Below, piece by piece: positions 21,381-30,439 of a DNA stretch of 64,000 nt. Both the position numbers and the translations under genes were made by a program. The DNA is from Saccharothrix australiensis (GTDB taxonomy: Bacteria > Actinomycetota > Actinomycetes > Mycobacteriales > Pseudonocardiaceae). The DNA is taken from the NCBI RefSeq assembly GCF_003634935.1, contig NZ_RBXO01000001.1, positions 1,699,501 to 1,763,500 of the forward strand, written 5' to 3'. Under the pieces are notes generated by a model. It did not search any database. It saw only the letters and a list, made by a program, of their open reading frames with translations, and was not told where the DNA came from. Each line of letters opens with the position of its first letter. Positions within the stretch are counted from its first letter, which is position 1.

Positions 21381-21888
21381 TGTGCGCTGGTCCCGCGTGC
21401 GCTGGCGCGCCCCGCGCGAGCGCGCCAGCGGTACCGCGATCGACCGGCGGCGACAGGAGGGGAGGGACCGCTGACACGGGCCCCAAGGGGTTGAGTACGG
21501 CCCGTGGACCCGGTGTTCCCCCTGCGACGACCGGCGATCAACGTCAATTGTGATCGCGGCCACTGCCCGGCCGAATCGGCTGAACGGGTGACCTCGGACC
21601 GGGCGGGACCACCGCCGTCCGGTCCGCCCGCCGTCCGGTCCGCCCCCCCGTCCGGGGCCGGTCCGCCCGCGAACGGCAGCCGCTCGCCGGTGGTCCGCCC
21701 CGCGAGCACCCGATCGGCTGAACCCCGGCGGCGGCCGGACCGGCGACGGCGCGCCGCGGACCCGCGCACCCCGCACGGGCGCGGCCACCGGAGGGGTCGA
21801 CGGCGAGGTGGCCCGGCCGCCCGGTCGGACGACGCGCTACCAGGTATCTGGTTCGAAGTCGATGCCCGAGGCTCCGTAGACTCCCCAC
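21381..21888. other. intergenic region between the fdhF-like gene and valS
   Basis: About 500 bases with divergent promoters. CGCTGGCGCG (21400-21409) and CGCGCCAGCG (21421-21430) are inverted repeats in the fdhF-like 5' region and could be an operator. Bases 21600-21720 carry repeated GTCCGGTCCGCCCG-like blocks. I see no gene. Confidence 0.5.
21877..21882 (+). promoter_or_regulatory. -10 element (leaderless type) for valS
   Basis: TAGACT is a near-ideal actinobacterial -10 and ends 6 nt before the GTG at 21889. Confidence 0.6.
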
Positions 21889-24519
21889 GTGACTGAAACG
21901 CCCACCACACCCCAGCGCACCGAACTCCCGCCGGCCTGGAACCCGGCCGAGGTAGAGGCCGGGTTGTACGAGCGGTGGGTGGAGCGCGGGTACTTCAAGG
22001 CCGACGCGGGCAGCGACAAGCCGCCGTTCACCATCGTGCTGCCCCCGCCGAACGTCAACGGCAGCCTCCACATGGGCCACGCCCTCAACCACAGCATCAT
22101 GGACGCGCTCAGCCGCCGCCGGCGGATGCAGGGCTACGAGGTGCTGTGGCTGCCGGGCACCGACCACGCGGGCATCGCGACGCAGACCGCGGTCGAGCGC
22201 TCCCTCGCCGGCGAGGGCCTGTCCCGCCACGACCTGGGCCGCGAGGAGTTCGTGGAGCGGGTCTGGCGCTGGCGCGAGGAGGTCGGCGGCACCATCCTCG
22301 GCCAGATGCGCCGCCTCGGCGACGGCGTGGACTGGGACCGCCTCCGGTTCACCATGGACGAGGGCCTGTCGCGGGCCGTCCAGACGATCTTCAAGAAGCT
22401 GTACGACGACGGCCTCATCTACCGCGCCGAGCGCATCATCAACTGGTGCCCGCGCTGCCGGACGGCGCTGTCGGACATCGAGGTCGACCACTCCGACGAC
22501 GAGGGCGAGCTGGTCTCCATCCGCTACGGCTCCGGCGAGAACTCCATCGTCGTCGCGACCACCCGCGCGGAGACCATGCTGGGCGACACGGCGGTGGCCG
22601 TGCACCCGGAGGACGAGCGGTACCGGCACCTGATCGGCACCGAGGTCGAGGTGCCGCTGACCGGCCGCTTCGTGCCGGTCGTCGCCGACGAGCACGTCGA
22701 CCCGGAGTTCGGCACGGGCGCGGTGAAGGTCACCCCGGCGCACGACCCGAACGACTTCGAGATCGGCAGGCGGCACGACCTGCCCGCGCTGACCGTGCTG
22801 GACGGCCGGGGCGTGATCACCGCGCACGGCCCGTTCGAGGGCCTGGACCGGTTCGAGGCGCGCCCCGCCGTGGTCGCCGCGCTGCGCGAGCAGGGCCGGA
22901 TCGTCGCCGAGAAGCGGCCCTACACGCACTCCGTCGGCCACTGCTCGCGCTGCGACACGGTCGTCGAGCCGCGCCTGTCGCTCCAGTGGTGGGTCAAGGT
23001 CGAGCCGCTGGCCCGCGAGGCCGCGGCGGCGGTGCGCGACGGCCGCACCACGATCCACCCGCCGGAGCTGGCCAAGCGCTACTTCGACTGGGTGGACAAC
23101 CTCAACGACTGGTGCATCTCGCGCCAGCTGTGGTGGGGCCACCGCATCCCGGTCTGGTACGGGCCGAACGACAAGGTCATGTGCGTCGGCCCGGACGACG
23201 AGCCGCCGGGCGAGGGCTGGACGCAGGACGAGGACGTGCTGGACACGTGGTTCTCGTCGGGCCTGTGGCCGTTCTCCACGCTGGGCTGGCCGACGCCGAC
23301 CAGCGACCTGGCGAAGTTCTACCCGACCAGCGTGCTGTCCACCGGCTACGACATCCTGTTCTTCTGGGTCGTCCGGATGATGATGTTCGGCCTGTACGCG
23401 ATGGACGGCAAGCAGCCGTTCGACCACGTGTACCTGCACGGCCTGATCCGCGACCAGCACGGCAAGAAGATGTCCAAGTCGCGCGGCAACGGCATCGACC
23501 CGCTGGACTGGATGGACTCCTACGGCGCGGACGCCACCCGGTTCACGCTGCTGCGCGGCGCGAACCCCGGCTCGGACCTGGTGGTCGCCGAGGAGTGGGC
23601 CGCCGGCTCGCGCAACTTCACCACCAAGCTGTGGAACGCGACCCGGTTCGCGCTGGGCAACGGCGCGACGGTGGACCGCCCGGTGCCGCCGCGCGCCGAG
23701 CTGACCGACGCCGACCGCTGGGTCCTCGACCTGCTCGACCGGCTCGTCGCGGACGTCGACGGGCACTTCGAGACCTTCCAGTTCGCCAAGCTGTCCGAGG
23801 CGCTCTACCACTTCACGTGGGACGAGTTCTGCGACTGGTACCTGGAGCTGGCCAAGGTCCAGCTGGCCGAGGGCGGTGCGCGGGCCGAGGCGACGCAGGC
23901 CGTCCTCGGGCACGTGCTCGACGTGCTGCTGCGCCTCCTGCACCCGTTGACGCCGTTCGTCACCGAGGCGCTGTGGACGACGCTGACCGGCGGCGAGTCG
24001 CTGGTCGTCGCGGACTGGCCGCGCGCGCGCGGCGACGCGCCCGACGAGGTGGCGGCGACCCGGATCGAGGGGGTGAAGAAGCTGGTCACGGAGATCCGGC
24101 GGTTCCGCGCCGACCAGGGCCTCAAGCCCGCCCAGAAGGTCGCGGGCAAGGTCCGCGGCGCGTGCTGCGCCGACCTGGCCGAGCAGGTGCCCGCCGTGCG
24201 GTCGCTGACCCGGATGACCGAACCCGGCGAGGACTGGACGGCGTCGGCGTCGCTGGAGGTCGGCCTGCCCGCGGGCGCGGTGACGGTCGAGCTGGACCTG
24301 TCCGGCGCGATCGACGTGGCCGCCGAGCGCAAGCGCCTGGCCAAGGACCTGGCGGCGGCGGAGAAGGAGCGGGCCCAGTGCGAGGGCAAGCTCGGCAACC
24401 CCGCCTTCACCGACAAGGCCCCGGCCGAGGTGGTGGCCAAGATCCGGGCCCGGCTCGCGGCGGCGATCGCCGACGTCGGGCGCATCCAGGCCCGCCTCGA
24501 CGCGTTGCCGCGGTCGTGA
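21889..24519 (+). CDS. valS: valyl-tRNA synthetase
   Basis: The 876-residue class I synthetase has the HIGH-type motif [15 protein letters not shown] (about residues 49-63) and the KMSKS motif [11 protein letters not shown]. It also has the editing CP1 domain and a C-terminal coiled-coil tail (rich in Ala, Lys, Glu). It charges tRNA-Val. The GTG at 21889 is the natural start. Its stop overlaps the folC start (GTGA), and valS-folC-DUF4233 form one operon. No T-box leader is visible; the transcript appears leaderless. Confidence 0.97.
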   Translation: MTETPTTPQRTELPPAWNPAEVEAGLYERWVERGYFKADAGSDKPPFTIVLPPPNVNGSLHMGHALNHSIMDALSRRRRMQGYEVLWLPGTDHAGIATQTAVERSLAGEGLSRHDLGREEFVERVWRWREEVGGTILGQMRRLGDGVDWDRLRFTMDEGLSRAVQTIFKKLYDDGLIYRAERIINWCPRCRTALSDIEVDHSDDEGELVSIRYGSGENSIVVATTRAETMLGDTAVAVHPEDERYRHLIGTEVEVPLTGRFVPVVADEHVDPEFGTGAVKVTPAHDPNDFEIGRRHDLPALTVLDGRGVITAHGPFEGLDRFEARPAVVAALREQGRIVAEKRPYTHSVGHCSRCDTVVEPRLSLQWWVKVEPLAREAAAAVRDGRTTIHPPELAKRYFDWVDNLNDWCISRQLWWGHRIPVWYGPNDKVMCVGPDDEPPGEGWTQDEDVLDTWFSSGLWPFSTLGWPTPTSDLAKFYPTSVLSTGYDILFFWVVRMMMFGLYAMDGKQPFDHVYLHGLIRDQHGKKMSKSRGNGIDPLDWMDSYGADATRFTLLRGANPGSDLVVAEEWAAGSRNFTTKLWNATRFALGNGATVDRPVPPRAELTDADRWVLDLLDRLVADVDGHFETFQFAKLSEALYHFTWDEFCDWYLELAKVQLAEGGARAEATQAVLGHVLDVLLRLLHPLTPFVTEALWTTLTGGESLVVADWPRARGDAPDEVAATRIEGVKKLVTEIRRFRADQGLKPAQKVAGKVRGACCADLAEQVPAVRSLTRMTEPGEDWTASASLEVGLPAGAVTVELDLSGAIDVAAERKRLAKDLAAAEKERAQCEGKLGNPAFTDKAPAEVVAKIRARLAAAIADVGRIQARLDALPRS

Positions 24520-25874
24520 ACGCGCCCGATCCGCTGGAGGAGCTGCGCCAGGTCGAGGCGGAGCTGAACCAGCGCTGGCCCGAAACCAAGCTCGACCCGA
24601 GCGTCGAGCGGATCAAGGCGCTCGTCGAGCTGCTGGGCGACCCGCAGACCTCGTACCCGGTGCTGCACATCACCGGCACGAACGGCAAGACGTCGACGTC
24701 CCGCATGGTCGACGCGCTGCTCACGCGCGTCGGCCTGCGCACCGGCCGCTACACCAGCCCGCACCTCCAGCTGGTGACCGAGCGGATCAACGTCGACAAC
24801 GTGCCGATCAGCCCGTCCCGCTACGTCGAGGTGTACCGCGACATCGAGCCGCTGGTGTCCATCGTGGACAGTCGGAGCGAGGTGCCGCTGAGCAAGTTCG
24901 AGGTGCTGACCGGCATGGCGTTCGCGGCGTTCGCGGACGCCCCGGTGGACGCGGCGGTCGTCGAGGTCGGCATGGGCGGCCGGTGGGACGCCACCAACGT
25001 CGCGGACGGGAAGATCGCGGTGATCACGCCGATCGGCGTGGACCACGTCGACTACCTCGGCTCGTCGCTGGAGGGCATCGCGACCGAGAAGGCCGGGATC
25101 ATCAAGCCCGGCGCGGTCGCGCTGCTGGCCGAGCAGGACCCGGTGGCCGAGCGGGTGCTGCTGCGGCGGGTCGCCGAGGTGGACGCCACCGTCGCCCGGC
25201 AGGGCTCGGAGTTCGGCGTGCTGCGGCGCGACGTCGCCGTCGGCGGCCAGCTGCTGCGGTTGCAGGGGCTCGGCGGCGTGTACGACGAGGTCTTCCTGCC
25301 GCTGCACGGCGCGCACCAGGCCGCGAACGCGGCGCTCGCGCTGGCGGCGGTGGAGGCGTTCTTCGGCGCGGGCGCCGACCGGCAGCTCGACGTGGAGGCG
25401 GTGCGGGAGGCGTTCGCCGGCGTGGCGTCGCCGGGCCGGCTGGAGCGCGTGCGGTCCGCGCCGACCGTGCTGGTCGACGCCGCGCACAACCCGCACGGCG
25501 CGCAGGCGCTGGCGAAGGCGCTGGACGAGGAGTTCGCGTTCCGCAAGCTCGTCGCGGTGGTCGGCGTGATGGACGACAAGGACGCCGTCGGCATCCTCGA
25601 AGCGCTGGAGCCGGTGGTGGGCGAGGTCGTGCTGACCGCCAACTCGTCGCCGCGCGCGATGGACCCGGACCTGCTGGCCGGCGTGGCGATCCCGATCTTC
25701 GGCGAGGACCGGATGGTCGTGCGACCGCACCTCGACGACGCGATCGAGGAGGCCGTGCGGCTGGCCGAGGAGGAGGACGAAGGTGGCCTGGTGTCCGGCG
25801 GCGGTGTGGTCGTGACCGGGTCCGTGGTGACCGCCGGCGAGGCGCGGGCCCTGTTCGGCAAGGAGCCGTCGTGA
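24516..25874 (+). CDS. folC: bifunctional folylpolyglutamate/dihydrofolate synthase
   Basis: The 452-residue Mur-ligase-like protein has the ATP site [15 protein letters not shown] and the folate loop near [13 protein letters not shown]. The C-terminal domain includes [12 protein letters not shown]. It adds glutamates to folates (and glutamate to dihydropteroate in bifunctional members). It starts by a GTGA overlap with valS and ends by a GTGA overlap with the DUF4233 gene, so the three are translationally coupled. The length is usual for the family. Confidence 0.95.
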   Translation: MNAPDPLEELRQVEAELNQRWPETKLDPSVERIKALVELLGDPQTSYPVLHITGTNGKTSTSRMVDALLTRVGLRTGRYTSPHLQLVTERINVDNVPISPSRYVEVYRDIEPLVSIVDSRSEVPLSKFEVLTGMAFAAFADAPVDAAVVEVGMGGRWDATNVADGKIAVITPIGVDHVDYLGSSLEGIATEKAGIIKPGAVALLAEQDPVAERVLLRRVAEVDATVARQGSEFGVLRRDVAVGGQLLRLQGLGGVYDEVFLPLHGAHQAANAALALAAVEAFFGAGADRQLDVEAVREAFAGVASPGRLERVRSAPTVLVDAAHNPHGAQALAKALDEEFAFRKLVAVVGVMDDKDAVGILEALEPVVGEVVLTANSSPRAMDPDLLAGVAIPIFGEDRMVVRPHLDDAIEEAVRLAEEEDEGGLVSGGGVVVTGSVVTAGEARALFGKEPS

Positions 25875-26251
25875 CCGCGCCCGCGCCGAGGAAGGACCCG
25901 ATGAAGTCGTTCCGGGGCATCATGGCCGGGACGCTCATCCTGGAGGTGATCGTCGTCGCGCTGGCGCTGCCGGTGGTGGCCAAGCTCGGCGACGGCATCG
26001 GCACGGGCACCGGGTACCTGGTGCTGGGGCTGATCGTGGCGCTGATCGGGACGTGCGCGCTGCTCAAGCGCCCGTGGGCGGTGTGGGTGATCGCCGCCGT
26101 GCACGTGGTGATGATCGCCTCGTGGGTGGCGTTGACGGCGCTGGGCGTCATCGGGGTGCTGTTCACCCTGGTGTGGTGCTACCTGCTGTGGTTGCGCCGC
26201 GACGTGGCCCGACGCATGGCCGAGGGCCGGTTGCCCAGCCAGCAGACCTAG
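25871..26251 (+). CDS. DUF4233 membrane protein
   Basis: The 126-residue protein has about four hydrophobic helices: GIMAGTLILEVIVVALALPV, YLVLGLIVALIGTCALL, VIAAVHVVMIASWVAL and VLFTLVWCYLLWL. A basic C-terminus, RDVARRMAEGRLPSQQT, follows. This is the DUF4233 family found after folC in actinobacteria; no function is established. The GTG overlaps the folC stop. Its 3' end occurs a second time, decayed, at 27311-27360. In other actinobacteria ndk comes next; here it is 9 kb away. Confidence 0.88.
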   Translation: MTAPAPRKDPMKSFRGIMAGTLILEVIVVALALPVVAKLGDGIGTGTGYLVLGLIVALIGTCALLKRPWAVWVIAAVHVVMIASWVALTALGVIGVLFTLVWCYLLWLRRDVARRMAEGRLPSQQT

Positions 26252-26338
26252 CCCGCGGCGCGACCGCGGTCGCCGAGCGCAGGTCACGATCAAGGGCTTA
26301 CGCGCACTCAAGCGGTGTGGGTCATCGGTCTCCGCCGC

Positions 26339-26344
26339 TACGTT
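26339..26344 (+). promoter_or_regulatory. -10 element (leaderless type) for the exonuclease
   Basis: TACGTT fits TANNNT and ends 7 nt before the ATG at 26352. Confidence 0.4.
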
Positions 26345-26351
26345 CGCGCGC

Positions 26352-27212
26352 ATGAGCAACCGCGAGCAGTCGTGGGCGTTAGGGTCCATGATCGCGCTGG
26401 ACCTGGAGACCACCGACACCAACCCCCACCGGGACCGCATCGTGACCGCCGCGGTGGTCGCCATCACCGTGCGGGTGCCCGGTGCGAGGCCCGAGGTGAC
26501 CACACGCACCTGGCTGGCGGACCCCGGTGTCGACATCCCCGTCGAGGCGACCGCGATCCACGGCATCAGCACGGACCACGCCCGCCGCGAAGGCAGCCCG
26601 GCTCCGGACGTCGTCGCGGAAGTGGCCGGGCACCTGGCCGGGGTGTGGACCGCCGACACGCCGTTGTGCGCGTTCAACGCCGCGTTCGACCTGACCATGC
26701 TCGACGCCGAACTGCGTCGCCACCACGGTCGCGGCCTCCCGCTCAGCGGGCCGGTGGTCGATCCGCTGTGCATCGATCGCCGCCTGCGCCCCGTCAGCGG
26801 TTGGCAGGACAAGCGCACCCTCGCCGACGTGTGCGCCCACTACCGCGTGCGGTTGGAGGGCGCCCACACCAGTGACGGTGACGCGATCGCCGCGGCCCGC
26901 CTGGCCTGGGCGATGGCCAAGCGCTACCCCGAGGCGGTCGGCCTGCTGGACCCGAGGGTGCTGCACCGCCACCAGGCGGACTGGTACCGGGAACAGGAGA
27001 ACGCCTACGCCGCGCGGCAGGAGCGGAAGCTCGGGCAGCTGATCGCGCACGGCGGCGACCGCGCGCAGGTCGACTGGTTGCGCGACCGCATCGCGGGCAT
27101 CCGGGCACGCGCCGAGTCCTGGCCGCTGCTGCCGGACACCGGCGCAGGGGCCGCGCACCGCCGGGTGCCGCCCGGTCCCGGCGCATCGGCCGACTCCTAC
27201 GCGCCCTGTTGA
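26352..27212 (+). CDS. DnaQ-like DEDDh 3'-5' exonuclease
   Basis: The 286-residue protein has the exonuclease motifs in order: ALDLETTD (DxE, about residues 16-23), FNAAFDLTML (Exo II Asp) and AHTSDGDAIAAA (ExoIII His and Asp). It probably degrades single-stranded DNA or RNA from the 3' end. Such stand-alone DnaQ proteins act in repair or phage/plasmid biology, but its precise role is unknown. It is a monocistronic insertion between DUF4233 and phoD, flanked on the right by a decayed copy of the DUF4233 3' end, so it may be part of a horizontally acquired segment. Confidence 0.88.
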   Translation: MSNREQSWALGSMIALDLETTDTNPHRDRIVTAAVVAITVRVPGARPEVTTRTWLADPGVDIPVEATAIHGISTDHARREGSPAPDVVAEVAGHLAGVWTADTPLCAFNAAFDLTMLDAELRRHHGRGLPLSGPVVDPLCIDRRLRPVSGWQDKRTLADVCAHYRVRLEGAHTSDGDAIAAARLAWAMAKRYPEAVGLLDPRVLHRHQADWYREQENAYAARQERKLGQLIAHGGDRAQVDWLRDRIAGIRARAESWPLLPDTGAGAAHRRVPPGPGASADSYAPC

Positions 27213-27310
27213 GCTGCCGGGCCACACCTGCGACGAACCGCATGCCGCAGGGCTCACGCGCCGCCGCGACGCCGAGTACGGCAGGGGCTGACGGGTCATC
27301 GGCGGGTCGC

Positions 27311-27360
27311 GACGTGGCGCGACGGATGGCCGGGAGTCGGTTGCCGGGGCAGCAGGTCCA
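27311..27360 (+). pseudogene. decayed second copy of the DUF4233 3' end
   Basis: Aligned without gaps, bases 27311-27360 match 26201-26250 at 39 of 50 positions by my count. They also read RDVARRMAGSRLPGQQV against RDVARRMAEGRLPSQQT in the intact gene. The downstream bases are unlike the real 3' flank. The remnant has no start codon or upstream homology. It is most easily explained as the end of an old or replaced DUF4233 copy left at the border of an inserted segment carrying the exonuclease. Confidence 0.75.
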
Positions 27361-27399
27361 GTTCACCGCGAGTTCGGATTCGGCGGCTAAAAGCCCGCC

Positions 27400-27965
27400 A
27401 TGACCGAAGGTGTGGTGAACCGGCGGACGCTGCTGCGCGCCGGGGCGATCGGGACGGTCGCGGCGTTCGCGCCCGGTGTCGCGCAGGCGGCGTCCGGCCG
27501 GCCCGTGCTGACGCACGGCGTGCAGTCCGGCGACGTGACGTTCGACGGCGGGCTCGTGTGGACGCGGTCCGACCGGCCGGCGCGGATGCTCGTGGAGGTG
27601 GCGTCGGACCCGTCGTTCCGGCACGCCCGCGGGCTGCGCGGCCCGCTGCTCACGCCGTCGACGGGCGGCACCGGCCGGACTGCTTCCTGCACAGCGGCGA
27701 CACGGTGTACGCCGACAATCCCATGCAGGAGACGGTCGCGCTGCCCGACGGGCGGATCTGGCGCAACGTGGTGACGCCGGAGAAGCTGAAGGTCGCCGAG
27801 ACGCTCGACGAGTACCGCGGCCAGTTCGCGTACAACCTGGTCGACCCGAACTTCCGGTCGTTCGCCGCCGACGTGCCCGCGTTCGTGCAGTGGGACGACC
27901 ACGAGGTGGTCAACAACCGGTACCTGGGCGAGATCCCGGACTACCGCTTACCGGGGTTACAGTAA
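27400..27965 (+). pseudogene. phoD: phoD alkaline phosphatase, 5' part (frameshifted, truncated by insertion)
   Basis: The frame opens with a Tat-type signal (NRRTLLRAGAIGTVAAFAPG) and the PhoD N-terminal region (LTHGVQSGDVTFDGGLVWTRSD). At about 27675 it fuses, out of frame, to the metallophosphatase core (FLHSGDTVYADNP, then VQWDDHEVVNNRYLGEI). About 70 residues normal for PhoD are missing and the frame shifts by one, so no intact protein can be made. It then runs into foreign sequence and a TAA at 27963. PhoD enzymes are Ca/Fe phosphodiesterases exported by Tat. The remaining C-terminal half resumes at 30440 after a 2.5-kb insertion. Confidence 0.88.
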
Positions 27966-28010
27966 CACGCGATTGATCACTACCTCTTTGACCAAGCTCC
28001 GCCGACGCGG

Positions 28011-28235
28011 TCAGCTCTGGTGGATCAGCCGGTCGGGCGCGGCCTTCGTGTCGAGCCAGGCCCTGGCCAGCTTGCCCGCCGCCGCGCGGAACACGCCGTC
28101 GCGGTTGCCGTCGTCGGGCGTGATGGTCTCCGACCGCTTGTCCAGGACGAGGTACCGCTCCGTCCCGCCGTCGGTGTGGAACCGGTAGCGCGCCTCGGCT
28201 TCGGTCTCGTTCTCCTTGTGCAAGTACACGAGCAT
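28011..28235 (-). CDS. candidate immunity protein of the toxin cassette
   Basis: This small protein (74 residues from the ATG at 28235; 76 if a TTG at 28241 is used) lies immediately downstream of the toxin-like gene. Its ribosome site GGAGGTGATC at 28245-28254 is a near-perfect match to the 16S 3' end and overlaps the toxin-like gene stop. Immunity genes typically occupy this place. The sequence (VYLHKENETEAEARYRFHT then YLVLDKRSETITPDDG) resembles no family I can name. It is soluble, acidic to neutral, with no signal or membrane helix, as expected for a cytoplasmic inhibitor. The function is inferred only from position. Confidence 0.6.
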   Translation of the reverse strand: MLVYLHKENETEAEARYRFHTDGGTERYLVLDKRSETITPDDGNRDGVFRAAAGKLARAWLDTKAAPDRLIHQS

Positions 28236-28244
28236 CGCCAACGC

Positions 28245-28254
28245 GATCACCTCC
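28245..28254 (-). promoter_or_regulatory. extended Shine-Dalgarno before the candidate immunity gene
   Basis: On the minus strand these ten bases read GGAGGTGATC, complementary to the anti-SD region of 16S rRNA over its full length. It overlaps the toxin stop, and no other gene in the window shows such an extended site. Strong initiation would give immunity excess. Confidence 0.6.
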
Positions 28255-29524
28255 AAGGCTTGCTGTAGTCCTCATCGGACGCGGGCGGGATCTGGGTCTC
28301 CCACCGCGACACGTCGTTGGCCGCCGCGTGAGCGTCCCGGTACGAGGCGTTCGGGTTCTGCTGCCAGTATCGCGCCTCGGCGAGTTCGTGTTCGAGCAGG
28401 GCGATGTCCGAGGGCTGCGCGCGTCCCGATCGCAGCCTCAGCCACGCCTCCGCCATGTCCGGGTTCGGGTCGAAGCGGGCCATGACCGTGCCCCCGTCGA
28501 CGCCTTCAAGCGGGTGCAGGTCCTCGAACACGTGGTTCTTGATCTGCTCGATCTCGGCTCGGCTGAACCCGGTGCCGCCCCCGACCCGCGGCACATCAGC
28601 GACATGGCCCGCGACGTCGTCGATGTCATCGGACCCGCGGATCGATTGGTACGCGTTCTCCGACCAGCGGTCGATGCGGTCGTAGGCGCGCAAGGACCCG
28701 TCGTCCACCGGTCGCGCGCCGCCGGTCTGGCCGGGGCGTGGGAGTTCATCGCCCGATCGCGCCGGGGCCTTGAGGTCGTCCAGCACCTTGCGGACCTTGC
28801 CGAACACGTCGCCGAGTTTGCGCAGCAGCGGGACGAGCTTGCCGATCGTGCGCACCAGCTTCTTGAGGATGTCGCCGATCTTCACGCCCCAGCGCGCGAC
28901 AGCCGCGGACGCCTGCGCGACCACGACAGGTGTGGCCAGACCGAGCGTGAATGCCACCTCCAGCGCCCAGGCGATCAACCGTCCGACGAGGTCGGCGATC
29001 AGGTCCCGCACGACCTCCCGGACCACGGCGACCACGACGCCCGCCATCTCCACGGCCGAGCCGAACCCGTCGGCGGCGGTGGACGCGCCACCCAACACCT
29101 CGGCGGTGTTCCCGGCGGCGGCCCGGTAGGCATCCCCCGCCTGCCCCTGCCATCCCGCGGTGTCGTTGGCGACGTCGCGCGTGTAGTCGTCACGGACTTC
29201 GGCCACGGCCTTGGCGACGTTCTTCCACGTAGCCGCGTGCGAGGCGACGAGGTCGGCGTTGCCCGCGAGCCAGTCCAACGCGTCGGACAACGGCTTGACG
29301 TGCTCGATCAGCCACGAGACTCCGGCCGACAGCAGCGAGCCCAGCGGGTCGACGACCATGCTCAGCGCCTCAAGCCCGACACCCGCGACACCCATGCCGA
29401 TGTCGATCCAGTTGCCGCTCTCGATGCCGGACTTGAGGTCGGCGGCGGACTCGGCGATCCCGATGCCGGAGTACCACCGCGTGCTGTCCTGGACCGGCGC
29501 GATGAGGGGATTGGTGTCGGTCAC
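28247..29524 (-). CDS. candidate T7SS polymorphic toxin (WXG-like N-terminus, HELAE C-terminal domain)
   Basis: The 425-residue protein has an alpha-helical N-terminal half with a WQG turn (residues 125-127) like WXG/LXG secretion domains. It then has a hydrophobic amphipathic stretch (about 158-215), a basic helical region, a proline-rich linker near 255-275 and a C-terminal domain from about 320. That domain has FDPNPDMAEAWLRLRSG and LLEHELAEARYW (His379, Glu380, Glu383) and AHAAANDVSRW. The architecture is that of actinobacterial T7SS toxins with a variable C-terminal effector. The HELAE segment could be metal binding, but I do not know the enzyme activity. The start (GTG) overlaps the EspC-like stop, and a small gene with a strong ribosome site follows. 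Confidence 0.65.
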   Translation of the reverse strand: MTDTNPLIAPVQDSTRWYSGIGIAESAADLKSGIESGNWIDIGMGVAGVGLEALSMVVDPLGSLLSAGVSWLIEHVKPLSDALDWLAGNADLVASHAATWKNVAKAVAEVRDDYTRDVANDTAGWQGQAGDAYRAAAGNTAEVLGGASTAADGFGSAVEMAGVVVAVVREVVRDLIADLVGRLIAWALEVAFTLGLATPVVVAQASAAVARWGVKIGDILKKLVRTIGKLVPLLRKLGDVFGKVRKVLDDLKAPARSGDELPRPGQTGGARPVDDGSLRAYDRIDRWSENAYQSIRGSDDIDDVAGHVADVPRVGGGTGFSRAEIEQIKNHVFEDLHPLEGVDGGTVMARFDPNPDMAEAWLRLRSGRAQPSDIALLEHELAEARYWQQNPNASYRDAHAAANDVSRWETQIPPASDEDYSKPWR

Positions 29525-29823
29525 CGCAAGCTCCCGAAGGTGACGGCCGCGTCGTCCTCACGCTGCTCGTACTCATCGGCCGTGTACTTCACCTGGGTGG
29601 CGATGTCGGCCATTCCCTTGGTACCGGCGGTCAACGCCTCACTGGCCTGATCCTCGATGCCGCGCATGACCGAGGGCAGGAACTGGCACAACTGTCCGTA
29701 GGCGCCGTCGGCCATGCTGACCGTGCGGGCGGCGTGCACCGCCTCACCCAGCCGTTCGGCCAGTGCCTCGAGCCTGACGGCATGCGCGCGCAGTTCATCG
29801 GGCAGAACGTCGTATCCGTCCAC
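29521..29823 (-). CDS. EspC/DUF2580-like T7SS secretion target
   Basis: This 100-residue helical protein resembles the EspC (DUF2580) family of ESX substrates. It has the C-terminal VKYTADEYEQREDDA, whose YTADE fits the YxxxD/E export motif. The N-terminal half is a helix with the LEALAERLGEAV heptad. It probably pairs with, or guides secretion of, the toxin-like protein encoded next, by analogy with WXG100 partners. The GTG at 29823 has AAGGAGG upstream, overlapping the end of the YbaB-like gene region. The stop overlaps the toxin GTG by four bases. No ESX secretion machinery genes are in the window. Confidence 0.7.
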   Translation of the reverse strand: MDGYDVLPDELRAHAVRLEALAERLGEAVHAARTVSMADGAYGQLCQFLPSVMRGIEDQASEALTAGTKGMADIATQVKYTADEYEQREDDAAVTFGSLR

Positions 29824-29833
29824 TGCGCCTCCT

Positions 29834-30298
29834 TCACCTCAGGTACGAGTCGTCGCCGAAGTCGTCGTCATCGCGCCGGGGGGTCCGTGGTGCGGGCGGC
29901 GGAGCGTCACCGAACCGATCGCGGTACGCGTCCACGACCATCCGACGGGTTTCCGGCAGGTCGTCGCCCACCTGTGCCTCCGTCGCGGCCCGGACCTCAC
30001 CGGCGATCCGCGCGCGAGCGGCCTTCAGGGTGTTCATGAACAGCGGACCGAGGTCGTCGGGGCGCACCGAAACCGCCCGATCGGTGAACCGCACCTCCAC
30101 CGGTGAGCCAGTGGAGTCGACGGTCACGACAACCGCGCCGTTGGAGCTGGTCTCCGTCACCCGGATCCGCTCCACCTCGTCGCGCAACGCCTGCAGGCGA
30201 TCGGCCCGGCTGCGCATTCCCTCGACCCAGTCGTCGATGCTGCGCTCGGCCTGCCCCGGATCTCCGTTCAGCAGCCCGTCCCAACGTGGCTCCGCCAT
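29834..30298 (-). CDS. YbaB/EbfC-like protein of the T7SS cassette
   Basis: The 154-residue protein (ATG at 30298) has a central YbaB/EbfC-like strand-helix region (VVVTVDSTGSPVEVRFTD) flanked by helices. The charged C-terminus is proline- and aspartate-rich. YbaB-like proteins are frequently first in actinobacterial operons with EspC or WXG100 genes and toxins, and some bind DNA; whether this one is a nucleoid protein or part of secretion control is unknown. It begins the cassette operon. Its upstream region (30299-30440) is the only place for the operon promoter, unless phoD supplies none. Confidence 0.72.
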   Translation of the reverse strand: MAEPRWDGLLNGDPGQAERSIDDWVEGMRSRADRLQALRDEVERIRVTETSSNGAVVVTVDSTGSPVEVRFTDRAVSVRPDDLGPLFMNTLKAARARIAGEVRAATEAQVGDDLPETRRMVVDAYRDRFGDAPPPAPRTPRRDDDDFGDDSYLR

Positions 30299-30439
30299 GC
30301 GTCGGTTATAGCCGCACCCCATCGGTGTGATCAGGCGATCGGAAGATTTCCACCGGATGAGTGTCCTGGCCAGGAAGCGCGATTGCCTGGTCACCGCAGG
30401 GCATGCACATACCCTGAACTGACACTGGACCTGCCTCAG

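Noticed and set aside
28247..29524. The inserted sequence in phoD as an intein or intron
   Set aside because: It carries four oppositely oriented genes, lacks splicing motifs and breaks the reading frame.
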